DNA from: Thamnaconus septentrionalis
Lineage: Eukaryota > Chordata > Actinopteri > Tetraodontiformes > Monacanthidae
Assembly: GCA_009823395.1 (NCBI GenBank)
Contig: CM020510.1
Location: 8,263,273 to 8,327,272, forward strand
Direction of reading: 5' to 3'
Length of the DNA stretch: 64,000 bases
This document shows positions 42,934 to 55,826 of this stretch, one piece after another. The position numbers and the translations under genes are program-made. Positions within the stretch are counted from its first letter, which is position 1; every line of letters starts with the position of its first letter. Under the pieces are notes generated by a model that was not told the DNA's origin, did not search any database, and saw nothing but the letters and a program-made list of their open reading frames with translations.

Positions 42934-45900
42934 CCACACCTGAAGCCGCCACCACCACGCAGCTCCCACCGTCTCCCTTCAAAGGAGGGCCGGACAGGTT
43001 CGGCAGGTGAGCCGAGTCCCACCCCGTTGACCCACCTCTCTGACTGAGCCCTCCAGCCTGCTGCCGCCGGGCTCGCCGCTCACTTCTGAAAGCGCCGCCG
43101 GACTGGAGCGGCTTCAAAGTGAAGGACAAACAGAAAGAAAAAAAGGCGGCCTGTCTGATGTGATGGCGGCAGCGGCGGAGGGGGAGGCGTGGCCTGAGCC
43201 CACGAAGGAGTTGATCTCATTTGACAACGTGTGACAGTGAGGAATGACTCCAACAGCCCCCCCGACCCCGCCAGCCCCATCAACGCTGTGTCACCCCCCC
43301 ACACCCTCCAGCATCTCCTTGAAGCGCCTGCCCTCCGCCACGTTCGCCCATGTGGGTCGCCATTGTGTGCCGACTGTGTGCGACTGGGTAAACACGGCCA
43401 GCAGCAAATCCATCGGGGGCGTTGGGCTAAACCGCTTCTCCCCAGGGTGCCCTCGGCGTCCCACTTCCTGTCTTTGTAGGCAGGTTCCTGGTTGGTTTGG
43501 GGTGGGGTGGTTCACTCTCCCTCTGGGCCCATCGGCAGGTTGAGCACACAAGCGTGTCTTCCGCCACGGCCCCCGGACGGCGCCACTCAGGGCCCTGGGT
43601 GGAAGCGGCATGCCGGTGTGTAACCAGGAAGTGAACTCCGACACTCCGTCCTTTTGTCAACACGGGGCTGCAGAAATTCATTTTGATTTCATGAGGTTTG
43701 TTGAGCACTTTGTGAGTCGTACAAGATTCGCCTTGACTCTGCGCTCTGGTTTCAGCGACGCTCGGATCCGTGAAGCTGGAATGCAGCTGCTGTGATCTCA
43801 TCTCATCTGTCGCTCTGTCCCGGCGATGAGGATCGGAAGAGACAGACGGGATGAGACACGCGGCTTCGGTCTGACTCAGACGCTCCACTCTGGCAGCGTG
43901 TGCGACTGTGAAGGTGGGACGGAGGAGTTAATGGGTCGTTAGCTTGCGCTGTAGCAACGGCGGGATAAAATATCGCTAGTTTGATCAGCTGCTTCGTCCG
44001 GTTGTTGGATTTTTGGGGACGTTCAGGTCTTGGTGTGATTCAATCAAGCTGCTTGTTTGTGCAATGCTGGGATGAGATGAGCTGGAAAAAGAATAATCTG
44101 ACAATCTGAGGAGAGATTATTGGAGAGCGAAGTGTATTTTACAGCCATGGAAGGAGCTGAACTGTTTTATCTTTTATCTTCAGTGCAACCACTTTTCTTT
44201 GACTGCTGAAGGTAAAGAGAAGCGCAGAATGATATGATGTCTTTCTGCGACTGCAACTATTGAAAATTGTTTTCGCGTTTGTCGGAATATGGGTGCAAAC
44301 AAAAGCTAACCTGCTTGAGATGCAACAAGAGCTTTATTTGACCATCTGAATGATGTTGCTGCAGACCTTCGATGCTCCGTGTGCAGCAGACCTGAGAGTA
44401 AATGCCATCTCCAGCCTTGGTCATTGCCGCCACCACAGATGGCTCTCTCAGCAGCAGGACACCGGGGATTAAAGTTCAGCCGCGTCGACTGTGGGCGGAG
44501 TGAAGAGGATGACTGCATCGCCGTCATCGCCGCACAGACGGGGAGGGGGAGGAGGGCGGAGGAGGAGGGGGAGTAAATGGCACAGAAGAAGGCCGGCGTT
44601 GTAAATAATACCCGGCGTGAAGGTTTTCAAAGTTTTCCCCAAGGTGAACAAAACAACTCCGTTGCACGACAAACCCCCCGCACTCCCCCCAACTCCTAAT
44701 GCTCGAGACACGCAGAGAGAGAGAACGCGAGCATAAATGAATTGAGGTAAGAGTGGGCCTCTCTGAAAAGCAATAATCTTCCATCAAAGCCGGGCAGGCT
44801 AATGGAGCCCAAACAATTTCAGTCTGGACGAAACAAAGAAGCAGGGGAGGACGGCCGCTAATAAGCAACAGCGGCGATGATACTGAGTCCTTTCCAGGTG
44901 AACGAGTCTCTCTGAGCCGGACTCACCTCGAGACGACGGCACACAAGGTGAAGATCTCAATCAGAACGTTTCCTTTTCTCACCATTTCAATAATGCTGCG
45001 TTTTTCTTATATTTCCTTTTCCAATACAAAGCTGATCAGTCTAACAAATTTCAATTCAGGTTTCTGTTTTTCTTTTGCATTTGAAAGATTTTGACTCAGG
45101 AGGCCCCTTTTTTTTTTTGCAAAATTTAGAAGAAGAAGGAAGAAGGAGGCGCTGGAATGAGGAAGAATGGTTGAGGTCAGGATGAGAGGATGAGGGAAGG
45201 ATGAGATGAGGAAGGACAAGGTGAGAAGGATGAGGAAGGAAGAATCTGACTGGGTGTCACTTGGTAGATAATTATTCTTATTAGTGTTTGTAGTTCTGCT
45301 CTACAGGGAACTGAACCAATCACAATCATTCAAGTTGCTGCTGAGACATGAGCATATTCACACACAAAGCAAATAATGCACCATGTAATTGACTGATAAG
45401 CTAATTTGTGCATACAGGTGATTAACAATGTACCTCATAAGTGGCGAGAGATGAGTTACAGGATGGTGGAAAACTATTTTTCTTGAAGTTTCCTATAAAA
45501 AACCTCTCAGACTGTCGCCGCCTTCCTTGTGTTTCTGATGCAGTTTTTTTTGGTTCCTTTTGTTTCTCTCACGTCTGCTGTGCAAAGGTCTCACGACATT
45601 GTTGACTTCTGAAATTTCAGACATATTCTCCCTCTGCTCTCTCGGGCCCCTCAGTGCTCGACCACATTGAAAATTTCAAAAAGTAAAAATAAATACTTGT
45701 GTTGTGTCAGCTTAAAATATGGATTCAGCAACGATAAAAAAAATAATCAAAATGTCAGAAGACGAAGGCTGGGAAATGGAATAAATTAGGCGAGGGATAA
45801 AAAGTCTCGGCTCCCCTGGAATAAATTCCGATGCTCTTTTCTATTGTTGTTGCCGACGAGGAGCGCAGCGGGGCTCCGCGGTCGATACGTCTCTGAGCTC

Positions 45901-46354
45901 GACTCCACGGCGCAGATCTATAGCGCCGCTTTGAATTATGATTACAAATCCATTTCTCTTGTTGCCCTCCCCCGACAAATACACACACACGCGGACAGCA
46001 CGTACACAGACACACAGTGTCGCCTGCTAAACAGGGTGGGTAGGTTGTCGAAACAATGAGGCTAAATCAATGGCAACAGCAAACAAAGCACGCCCCGCTG
46101 AGCCCCTGACATAGGTCAAGCATGAAAAAGCAAAAAAAAAAACAAAAACACGCAGCATCACAAGCGCGGCGAGGTCCGATGTTTTTCTCCTCTCTTTGCT
46201 CGGGACAGGAGTTTTTACACGCTGCGGCGTCGGTGCAGGAGGAGACGGAGGGATGTTTTCATTTATCTTTCAAGAGGTGATGAAGTCATCATCCTCAAAT
46301 AGACGCGTCCTGACCCCGGCGCTTCCTGGCGGTAAGTCATCCCCTCGGTGCACA

Positions 46355-46357
<3 letters not shown>

Positions 46358-46417
<60 letters not shown>
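46358..46417. repeat. (CA)30 microsatellite
   Basis: Uninterrupted CA tract in the downstream non-coding region. Confidence 0.95.
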
Positions 46418-46419
<2 letters not shown>

Positions 46420-47402
46420 CTCTCCGCCTCTTCTTCCTCCTCTGTCCTCCACAATAAATCACAGTGATGAGACGTAAATGCATTACCGCGGACACGAGCC
46501 TCAGGATATACTGCCGGTGAATCAGGAGCGAGTGTGTGTTTGCGTGCGTGCGGAGGTGTTGAGCGAAAACGGTGCAGACGCATGCGGAAGTTATCGCGGC
46601 ACACGTGTTGCTCTGATGGGGCTGCGCAACAGATATTTATGCCTTTTCGGGAATCAGAGGCTGGCGGAATTAGACGGCGAAACAAAGAAAAGCATCACGG
46701 ATCAGACTGAAGAAGCAGGGAATTGGGATTTTATTTTGGATAAATACTCTCTGAAAGACATGACAGGTGTCGATTTAAGGTGTTCAACCATATTGTGGTC
46801 CCATTATATTTTCCTTGCAGGTTTGAGATCCCTCAAATTTTAAGTTCACGCATCTTTGCCCCGTCACTGCTGAGGATTGTGGGAAAGATCAGCGGGCAGC
46901 TGCAGATCCCCGTGTGACCCTGGAAGGAGCATCGACACGGTCTGAACGGAGGGCTTTCATGGTGCGCGCGCACACACACACGCACGCGTGCGCACACACA
47001 CACACACACGCTCAGAGGAAGCTGTCAAACGGAACATAAACACATATTAGCCGCATCATCTCTCATCGACACTTAATGCGGCGGCGCCGGGGGTGTTAAC
47101 ACGCCGCGAGCTGCGCTAATGCACTCTGGCGGTGCCGAGCGTCAGACCGCAGTGTGCACACACGCGTGCGGGTCTCTACATGCGGCGATACACACAGTTA
47201 GTGTGAAAACCCGAAATCCCAAAATAACCGCTCGACACCCTCTGCACGGGAAGCGTAATGGAAATACATGCATGTACGCTTTACACTCGGCATTGTGGGT
47301 CTCCAGCTGGCGACAGCGTGTGTCCGCGCCTTCCGATCCCATTTCCTCTCGTCCGCGACACCTGCTTAATTGAGCTGTAGGGTGAAAAGGCCCCTCGCAG
47401 GG

Positions 47403-47552
<150 letters not shown>

Positions 47553-49122
47553 TATCAGCAGCACATCCATCTGCAGCTCAGAGAGACCCAGAGAAACTCT
47601 GCTGACCACATGATGCCGCACGGAGGATTTATGGACGTCCCGCCGGGAGGAATCCATCACCGAGCGGCTGAGGAGATGCAAGGATTTGCGCAATGAAAAG
47701 CAGAGATAGTTCGGTTTTTTCCTACCACTCCCTTCACCCACACGGTGATATCTGGAAGAGCCGCGTGGCCGTCGGCCGGAACTCTACTGGTCTCTGCTGA
47801 CCTTCCCTGCAAAGTGTTTTTTGGCTGACAGTTTTTCTTCATTAAGTGAGTTTGCGTTCCTTGTCTCTTTATCTGGCCTCCCCCGTTTGTTTTCCTGCCT
47901 CCAGACCGATGAAAGAGCCTCGGCGGTGTTAATTGGATGGCTTCGAGGACGTCGCTCTGCTGGCGACGGCGCTCTGATGCGGGTGCTACACCTCTGGTGA
48001 AAAAAAGAAAAAGAGGCAGAGGGGCCGGGGCGGAGCCTCTGCGGATCAGAGCTCGCCATTGATTTTCCTTCTGTTCCCGTGTTTGTTCGTGTTTGTGCTG
48101 CAAATGAGGGAGAGAGGAAGAGAGACGAGGAGATAAAGAGCTGCTTTTAGTGGAAGTTTGCGAGTGAAGCATCCAGACAATTATCAGGACCAACGATAAC
48201 CGTGATATTTATAACTACATGCTTGGATATTTATCATATTTTATCTTATCTTATCTATTTATACTCAGTTTGTCTTCTACGATATTTTACAATAATTGAA
48301 AGCAAAACAAAAGTAGTTCTTTGTCTTGGACTCCAAAGGAGCAGCCTTGCACCCTGAATTATCCAAAAAAACAGAACAAAACTTTGAGGAAAAAACAGAA
48401 TTGACCTACAAGTGTGAAGGTCCTGGATTCTACTCTTTTGTAAGATCTGCTTTTAATAGAATCCTTGGATCCAGTCGAGCAAAACAAACAAATAAACCAA
48501 AAAATTAACAAAGAATAGTTTTGGAAAGCCTGGCTGAGTCATGTTCTCCAGTCACTGCCGACAGACTTTTCAAATCTTTCCACCCCTGCACTTCTAATCT
48601 GCATTTGGTAAACAACCCCGACATAAACTAAGTTATGCAACTTTTTTGTGTTGCACGGCGGCCCGAGAGCCCAACCAACCAGCCGGCGTGGCAACGTTCT
48701 GCTGATTTTGAGAGAAGGAGCCGCTAATGGAAAGTTGGAGGAAGCAATTATAAGTTTGGCCCCGTCGCTCCGTAGGAAAGTTGCAGGTCTGGCTGGCCCA
48801 GTCAGCTCAGATGGAGAGATAAAAGCGGGTGAGGAGGAGGGAGGAAGGCTTGATCTCTGCAGTGGAGGGAAAGTGAGCCGTGACCACAATCAATGGACTC
48901 TGAATTAGTCTTCCCACCAACCTCTCCCTCCCTCTTCTCGCTTTATATATTTATATGCTGGAGAACAAAGATACGACAAAACCATCAGTGTCATTTTTCT
49001 GGCCTGTTCCGAGTCGCTCCATTAGATTCACATCTGCTGCGTTTCTTTAAAGTCGTAGGTTGAAACTTTTCATGTTGTTGCGGCTGTTTTTGTTGTGTTG
49101 CCGCCCTCACTGTCCTGATCGG

Positions 49123-49143
49123 GGGTCAAGGGTCAAGGGTCAA
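49123..49143 (+). promoter_or_regulatory. Triple DR1-type nuclear-receptor half-site
   Basis: GGGTCAA is repeated three times head to tail, giving GGGTCA half-sites spaced by one base, the DR1 layout bound by RXR heterodimers and HNF4. It could also be a short tandem repeat. Function is inferred from the motif only. Confidence 0.35.
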
Positions 49144-49254
49144 GGGCTGTCTGTGGACAATTCAACAAACTATAACATGCCAAAGTCTGTAACACAAACA
49201 CACACACACATACACGGAGCGTTGGAGCGTGCGATTCACATGCAACCTGTGCCG

Positions 49255-49268
49255 CCACAAGGGGGCGA
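49255..49268 (+). promoter_or_regulatory. CTCF-like motif
   Basis: CCACAAGGGGGCGA matches the CTCF core at about 12 of 14 positions. It lies 110 bp from the triple GGGTCA cluster. Confidence 0.4.
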
Positions 49269-51915
49269 CAGTTTCCTCAAGGCCAAACTTTGAGCTGTGT
49301 TTTAAAGGCTGCAGCCACTTTGGTGAGAAACTGGATCGCTTTTTTGTCGCCTTTGATCCATTTTCCAGGCTCACCGCTCTCCTCCCTTCCCTTCATTTCT
49401 GATCCCTCCCCCTCCACCGTCCCCTCCCCTCCCCTCCACCCGCCCTCCACCTCTTCCCCCCAGCTGCTATTGACTGGCTCTTCACAGCTTCATTAGGATT
49501 CTCCCGCTCACCTTGCTGGATGCAGCCTCGGGGCAGCGAGCGTGCGCCGAGGGGGGAGGCACTCAGGTTCCATGACAACTCTCCCCCATATTTCTCTGTT
49601 AGCCGACTTTGCTCCCCGTTATCTGCTCGTTCCAGACGGCCTAAAGTGCACTTCAAGGATGTTCCCGCCTCGTCTCGCTGTCACGACGATACGTCACAGG
49701 CAAAACTGAAGCCGAGGAAGACGTTATAATCGAGGAGGAGAAGGATTGTGTGTGAGTTTGTGTGTGTGTGTGTGTGTGTGCGCGCGAGTGTGATTTTTCT
49801 GTATTATTTTTAATTCAGCCGTCCGTCTTTGCCCACAGCTTCACTTCTTGACCCTGGCCTCTGATTTTAAATTCAATTAGAATAGATTATTGAAAAGCCT
49901 CAACCAGAGATTGGTGCGGGATTTTGTTGTGTTGCTCTTGCTGAAAACAAACACTCAAGAAGAGTGTTCAGCGTAGCAATGCCTTCGCCTTAGCAACCAT
50001 GTCATGACCACTGGGGGAACTGCTGGTGCAGACGGCGCTGGGTGTACGGACGTCCTTTATTTTCAAGCATCTGCTTGTCATGGAAATTTAATTTTTGTTG
50101 CGTTTGGTGACATTGTTCGGTTTGCATTTTGTGAAAATTTTATATATTTTTTTAAATATTGCACTACTGTAGAGTACTGTAGAGTAAAAGGGGAATTATT
50201 GTTTTCTTTTTAAAACGTTAAAATGTGTTAATTTATGCTTTACCATGATCATAACCAAACAGCTAAAGGCAAAACCACTACATTATTCATGTATAAATTG
50301 GATGGATACCAATATCAAATCCCCAGTATGGCCCATCCTTACTAAATACGTCGCTCTAACATGGCGAACGGCGAGCGGTGCTGACCTTCACGAGCTGGAA
50401 TGGAGCAATTTACATAAACACGCGGCACTCCTTCCTGTAAATGTTTGCGCGAGAACTCATTTGAATGTGTGCAAGCTGCTCCAGAGAAGAGTGCGGCTGT
50501 TTGGACTTTGCTAGCTTTTCGGGCTCCGAGACACACGATGCCTGGCTGCTGCTGTTTATTTGCAGTCCTTCAGTGAATTCAGGGCCTCAGTGCCGTGCGG
50601 CAGGGAGGAGGACGACAACAGCAACGACGACAGCAGCTCCTTTGGCGGAAACCAAAATATGACCCTCGATCGCAGCTGTTTTAAAGACCCCCCCTCCCCT
50701 CCCAACATCATGTTACAACCTCGAGGTTTCTTCGTCCTTTCAAGTTAATGTTACGGGCAGCCGATTAGTCATGACTTTGCCTAAATATGTCAGATTGCAG
50801 CAGAGTGACACAGAGCAGGAGAGCGTCGGCTGTGTGGGAGTCGCACTCATATGGAGTAAAGACCCCACCCCCAGCCACCTCCCCCACCCCACCCACGATA
50901 ACGCTGCGATAGCCACGAACGGCCATCAACATCTGCTTGATAGCTGGTGCAAACACAGCTGCAGGAAGCCGTTCCTGCTCGCATCGTTGTTGTTAAGCAG
51001 CGGTGAGGCGACGGGTTCCCGCATCAAGACATCACTGCTTCATCCCTCACTTTCCCCTCTGTCAGGCTCCTCAGTTACAGCCTTCAGCTACAGACATTTC
51101 GCAGGCCTCTGCGGCTCTGATGTAGCTTTGATTTATGCAACTGTGTGATTTTTGGTATTTTTCTTTCTTTTTTTTTTGCCGCTCCTGCTGCCGTGAGCCT
51201 CCTCCACCGGGTCTGAGCATGTGCTTAATATGAGAATGTTAATATATAACATTAAATATTCATATGATTTTTTTTTTTAGTCCGTGAGTAAGAGTGGTGG
51301 TAGAGTCACGACGGCTGCGAATATCAGTTTTTCTCACATGAGCTGAGCATTACTTTGCCTCTAGCTTAATCCAATGCTTTAAACATGAGTGTGAATCTGC
51401 AAAAACTGACGTCCTAGTGAGCGCTCACAAGCCAAAGAGCCCAAATAAACTAGACGTGCTTGAAACATCTTTAAAGTTTTAACCATAAGCATCAGTCAGT
51501 TTGTACTATAAATGATGCTCATCTTGAGGGACACGTCCATAACCCCCCCGCCCCCCCATCGAGGGCTGCAGTCATCCCAGAGCGAGCGACCTCAGAATCC
51601 AACCTTGTCATCTCAGGTTAAAGTGATGTGTTCTTTACACAAGTTGTCGTCAGGCCTTTCGGCTTGTGGGTCTCACACACACGTCCAACCGTTGGAAGAA
51701 CCAGCGAGTGTGACATCACCGTCACAGACACACACGCGTCCAAACGTTAAAAACCTCTGAGCCGCGCTGCGTTGTCATCTTTGAAAAAAAAAAAAAAAAA
51801 AAACGACAACAAAAAACACACATATCGCTTAGACCCTTGTGCGTCCGCCTCTTTCCCAGACATGTATAATCGCGCATGTGAGCGATGCCAAGCGCTAAGT
51901 GCCTTTCTGTGTCAA

Positions 51916-52035
51916 TCCCCATCTCCTCATCCTCCCTCTCCCTCTCCTCCTCCTCCTCCCCCCCATCTTCCTCCCCCACTCCTCCTCCTCCTCCTCTTCT
52001 CCCCCCACCCTCACCCACTCCCCCCTCCTCCACCC
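51916..52035. repeat. 120-bp polypyrimidine (CCT/CTC) tract
   Basis: Almost pure C/T sequence dominated by CTC and CCT triplets, with few A interruptions. It gives spurious Ser/Pro/Leu and Gly/Glu frames. A complementary (GGA)n tract lies 100 bp downstream. Confidence 0.9.
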
Positions 52036-52129
52036 TGTGGCTGCAGGGAGTGAGTGCAGTACCTGCCCTCCCCCAGCAGACACGCTGTTTATGTGGCCTG
52101 ACATTCCTCCGCTGCTCCCGGGAGGAGGT

Positions 52130-52136
<7 letters not shown>

Positions 52137-52162
<26 letters not shown>

Positions 52163-52170
52163 GGAGGAGA
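52137..52170. repeat. (GGA)11 polypurine repeat
   Basis: GGA units preceded by a related purine-rich segment from about 52120. Confidence 0.92.
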
Positions 52171-53157
52171 CCCGCCGCTCTGCCTCGTCTCATCCCTGAC
52201 TCCCTGTCCTCCTGAGCCGCACGCAGGAGATTGGTGGAAATAAAACGGAGAAGCGTCTCGCACCGTCTTCACGACCCGTCGTAACCCCTGCCTCTGACGC
52301 TCGCCGGGGGTCTTCACAGGCTCCTTGCAGGGGGACATTTGGCCCCGACGACAGATTGAATCTTGTGGGGGTCAGACCTCCTCATCCTCATTCTCCTCCT
52401 CCTCTTCCTCCTCTGTTCTAAAAGAAGAAACCAGCTCGGCGCGTCTGTCCTGCCTCAGCGCTCAACGAGTTTATTTACCCTTCACTTCTCGTTAAGCAGC
52501 CGACTTTCGGCCTGCGTTTGGTGGCCCTTCCCCCTCCCCCTCTTTTGATTTAGCCACACCCCACAAGGCATCTCTGCACTTCCTGCTTGCCGGCGCTCAC
52601 TCGGATAACTCGACCGGCCTCCGCTCAGGATTCCCCCTGATTGATATTAAGCTGCCGATGCTGCTTATCACTCATAATTAAACCTTCCCTGACAGCGTGT
52701 TTGCTCGCCCACGCGTGCACTGGAAACGGCTAGATTTCTTTTCCCTCTCCTTGACGTGGAAATTTTCTGAAGCTGCTGCCGTCACGATCCGTTTGCATAG
52801 CATTGGGGGTCAATTTTTTATTTTTTTTTATTTTTTAACGTCTTTGGTGCCTCCCTCGGGGAAGCTCAATAACACGTCTCAGGCCAGTGTTGGGTCCAGA
52901 GTCGGAGGATTGGCTTTCTCATCAGAAAGGCACTCCAACTCACTGCATTCAAGCCTGTTTATTAATCTTATGTGTGAGAATGTCTGTGTGTGTGTGCGTG
53001 TGTGAGAGCGCTCAGCTTGTGGCATGTGATTCGAATCTGTCACGGGCCTCGGCTGCAGCGTGCATGTGTTTCTCTCTTTGCCCCGACCAGTTGCTTCTGG
53101 CCTGTCTCACTCGTTACCTTGTCATAACAAGCACTCTGAGCCTGTATTTCACCCAAC

Positions 53158-53161
<4 letters not shown>

Positions 53162-53208
<47 letters not shown>
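53162..53208. repeat. (AC)23 microsatellite
   Basis: Uninterrupted AC tract, the first of three CA/TG arrays within 600 bp. Confidence 0.95.
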
Positions 53209-53211
<3 letters not shown>

Positions 53212-53499
53212 GCGCACACTGCTTTAACTCAACCTCTGCCGAGCGAGCGGCAAGGGTGCAGAGGAAGAGAAGAAGAGGAGCAGAGCCGGGACACAGAGAG
53301 TGAGGCAACGGCGGCCTTCTGAAAACCTGTGTTTTATGTTTCAAGCCTTTCTAGGTCACGCTGCAGTGACGCAACCTGTTGAGCCGTCTTGCGTCTTGGA
53401 ACCAAAGTCCAAAAGTGCCAGTCGACCTGTCAGTGGGCCTCTCAAATGTAGGGCCCAGCAAAAAGAGAAGAATGTGATAGCTACGAGCATGTGCAGGAA

Positions 53500-53503
<4 letters not shown>

Positions 53504-53538
<35 letters not shown>
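53504..53538. repeat. (TG)17 microsatellite
   Basis: TG tract, opposite in phase to the CA array that begins 120 bp downstream. Confidence 0.95.
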
Positions 53539-53539
<1 letters not shown>

Positions 53540-53653
53540 CACTTAAACTCCCCATCGGCACTCTGCTCACACACACAGCCATGCATGGATGGATACACAT
53601 CAGAACGGTGCCCTCTGCTCCTCTCATCTTGCTCACTGCTCAAATTCAAAATA

Positions 53654-53770
<117 letters not shown>

Positions 53771-55404
53771 CGAGACCAGCCGAGAAAAGATTATGCAGCG
53801 TGCACAGTGTTCGATTGGATGCAAGAAGCCAAAAGCCCCCCCACACCTTTTCAAATTTTTAATGCGAAACGCTTTTTTTTTCTCAATTTGTTGCTAGGTG
53901 AGACGTTTGGCAGTTGTGCCTCCCTGGACAGTGGTGCTCGCCATGGGAGTCGACTGCAGGGATCAGGATAGCGACCGTGTCTTAATGCGTTAAGGCAGCG
54001 TTGGAAAAGCAGGAGGGACGGCCGGTCGCTCAGACTGGAGACTCTGTCCCTCTTCTGGCTCTGGTGTGGTTACTGAGTGTGGACCTCAGACACATGAGGG
54101 AATAAATTTTGCATTTTTTTTTTACCCCCCAAAAAAAACAATCCAGGAAACACAGTCTGGCCCCCAAGGTCGGACGCACGGCTGTTCCCCCGCTTCCCTG
54201 TCACGCATATTGGAGGGGAGTTAAACACTGGCTTTTATTCCCCAGCCGGGACGGACGTGTAACATTTTGAGGGTAAAGTTCCTCCAGAGGTACGACACGG
54301 TGAGCTACCCATGATTCTTCTGCACCCTGGAAAAAAAAGAAATAACTTTGGCAGCTGGTCAACGCCTCATGACAACAAGACAGGACAGCAAGGAAACACT
54401 CCTCTTAGGTTTTCAAACTGCAGCGGATTTGCGGAGGACTTTTTAAGATGAAGAGTATAATGGCTCTAAGCTGACGTTCCATGACTAATGAGTGTTCTTA
54501 AACCTGTTGCAGCCAGTCTGGTTGTGAAAAAGCCTGTTCTTAAAAATCTAATAAGGGCCCATATTAGACTAAATTTCACCAGTGTTTTCAAATTTGTCTT
54601 GTTGTGGAAATCAGCTCTTAATAATGTCACCCAGAGGTCTCCCAGAAATAGCGCAATTCGCCCTCTGTTTACTGATTTTTGACCTTTGGTTAAAACTCAG
54701 GCCTTTCTTGGACCTTCCACATACTGTATTGGAAGGAGACGGAAAATGAGCAAGTCCCAACGGACTGAATCAGTATTTTCAGTATTTTCCTACAGTAAAA
54801 CATGTCCCCATCCAGTCAGTGAACTCCCCAGAAACTGGAAAAATGCCATCCATAAGAAAGAAGATCTGAAAATGGAAATAATATGGGACCTTTCCATTTT
54901 ACTGGACAGCTTCGCTACTACGTTATCATCCCCGGAGTGAAGTCGCTTGCATGGCTGAGAAATGAGGCGCAATGAAATGCAACTTGTCCAAGTTGTGTTC
55001 CAGTTCAAACCTTCTAATAAAACCGAGATCTTTGTGACATTTCCCCTCGCTGCCTCACCGACAGCAGCAGTTAACGCAGCCTGAAGCTCCCGGGCTTCTG
55101 ACACCGACACCGGTTCCTCTGCTCGCTCCACCTCGCGGCCTCGACCATGGGAAAAACAACATATTCTCCACTTCTGGCCCAGAGCGAGATAGATCCATCA
55201 AGCCCCACGGGAGTTTTGGCGACATACGGTGGGAGCTTCGTCGCTGTCACTTTGAGCCGCTTTGATGGATGAAGAGCTTGACGAGTGAGATTAAACGAAC
55301 CGCTTAATCGTTATTAATGAGCAACGCTAAGTGGCAGAGATGTCTGACACACGTATGGAGACACGCTAAAGACTGGAGGGGAAGTAACACTGGCAGGAAA
55401 CAGG

Positions 55405-55405
<1 letters not shown>

Positions 55406-55467
<62 letters not shown>
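55406..55467. repeat. (GAT)20 trinucleotide repeat
   Basis: About twenty pure GAT/ATG units. The poly-Met and poly-Ile frames are artefacts. Confidence 0.97.
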
Positions 55468-55693
55468 CGGTAGAACGTGGATTACCTAGTTGCTTTTTGT
55501 ACGTAATGATTGCACAGTAGGTCAAGTTTTTTGTAAACTCTAACAGCATCACCTGAGGTTCCAAGAACTACAGCAGCAATGCACATTAATGGCTCCACTG
55601 ATGGCCTGCTCAGATTTATTGCGCACTGTTCAGAGAGGATGTGAAGTTAGGCCAAGCTGAGTTTCCACAAAATGAAGTTTTGAAAGTTTTTTT

Positions 55694-55826
55694 CATTCAT
55701 TCATTCATCTTCCATACCCGCTTCTTCCTGAGCTCAGGGTCACGGGGGTCTGCTGGAGCCTATCCCAGCTGTCTTAGGCGAAGGCAGGGTGACACCCTGG
55801 ACAAGTGGCCAGTTCATCGCAGGGCC
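55694..55826 (-). mobile_element. 5'-truncated SINE-like copy
   Basis: Carries only the 3' end of the element found at 23718-24078: the (GAAT)n tail and body to GCAGGGCC. The tRNA-like head is missing. It is flanked by an approximate 10-bp direct repeat AAGTTTTTTT (55684-55693 and 55827-55836). 5' truncation is typical of target-primed reverse transcription. Confidence 0.75.

Noticed and set aside
54790..55131. Minus-strand frame with an acidic helical-looking start (ERAEEPVSVSEARELQAALT) and a donor-like site
   Set aside because: Attractive locally, but no acceptor, no partner exon and no recognisable family; too weak to call.
55304..55564. Poly-Ile and poly-Met reading frames
   Set aside because: Product of the (GAT)n repeat.
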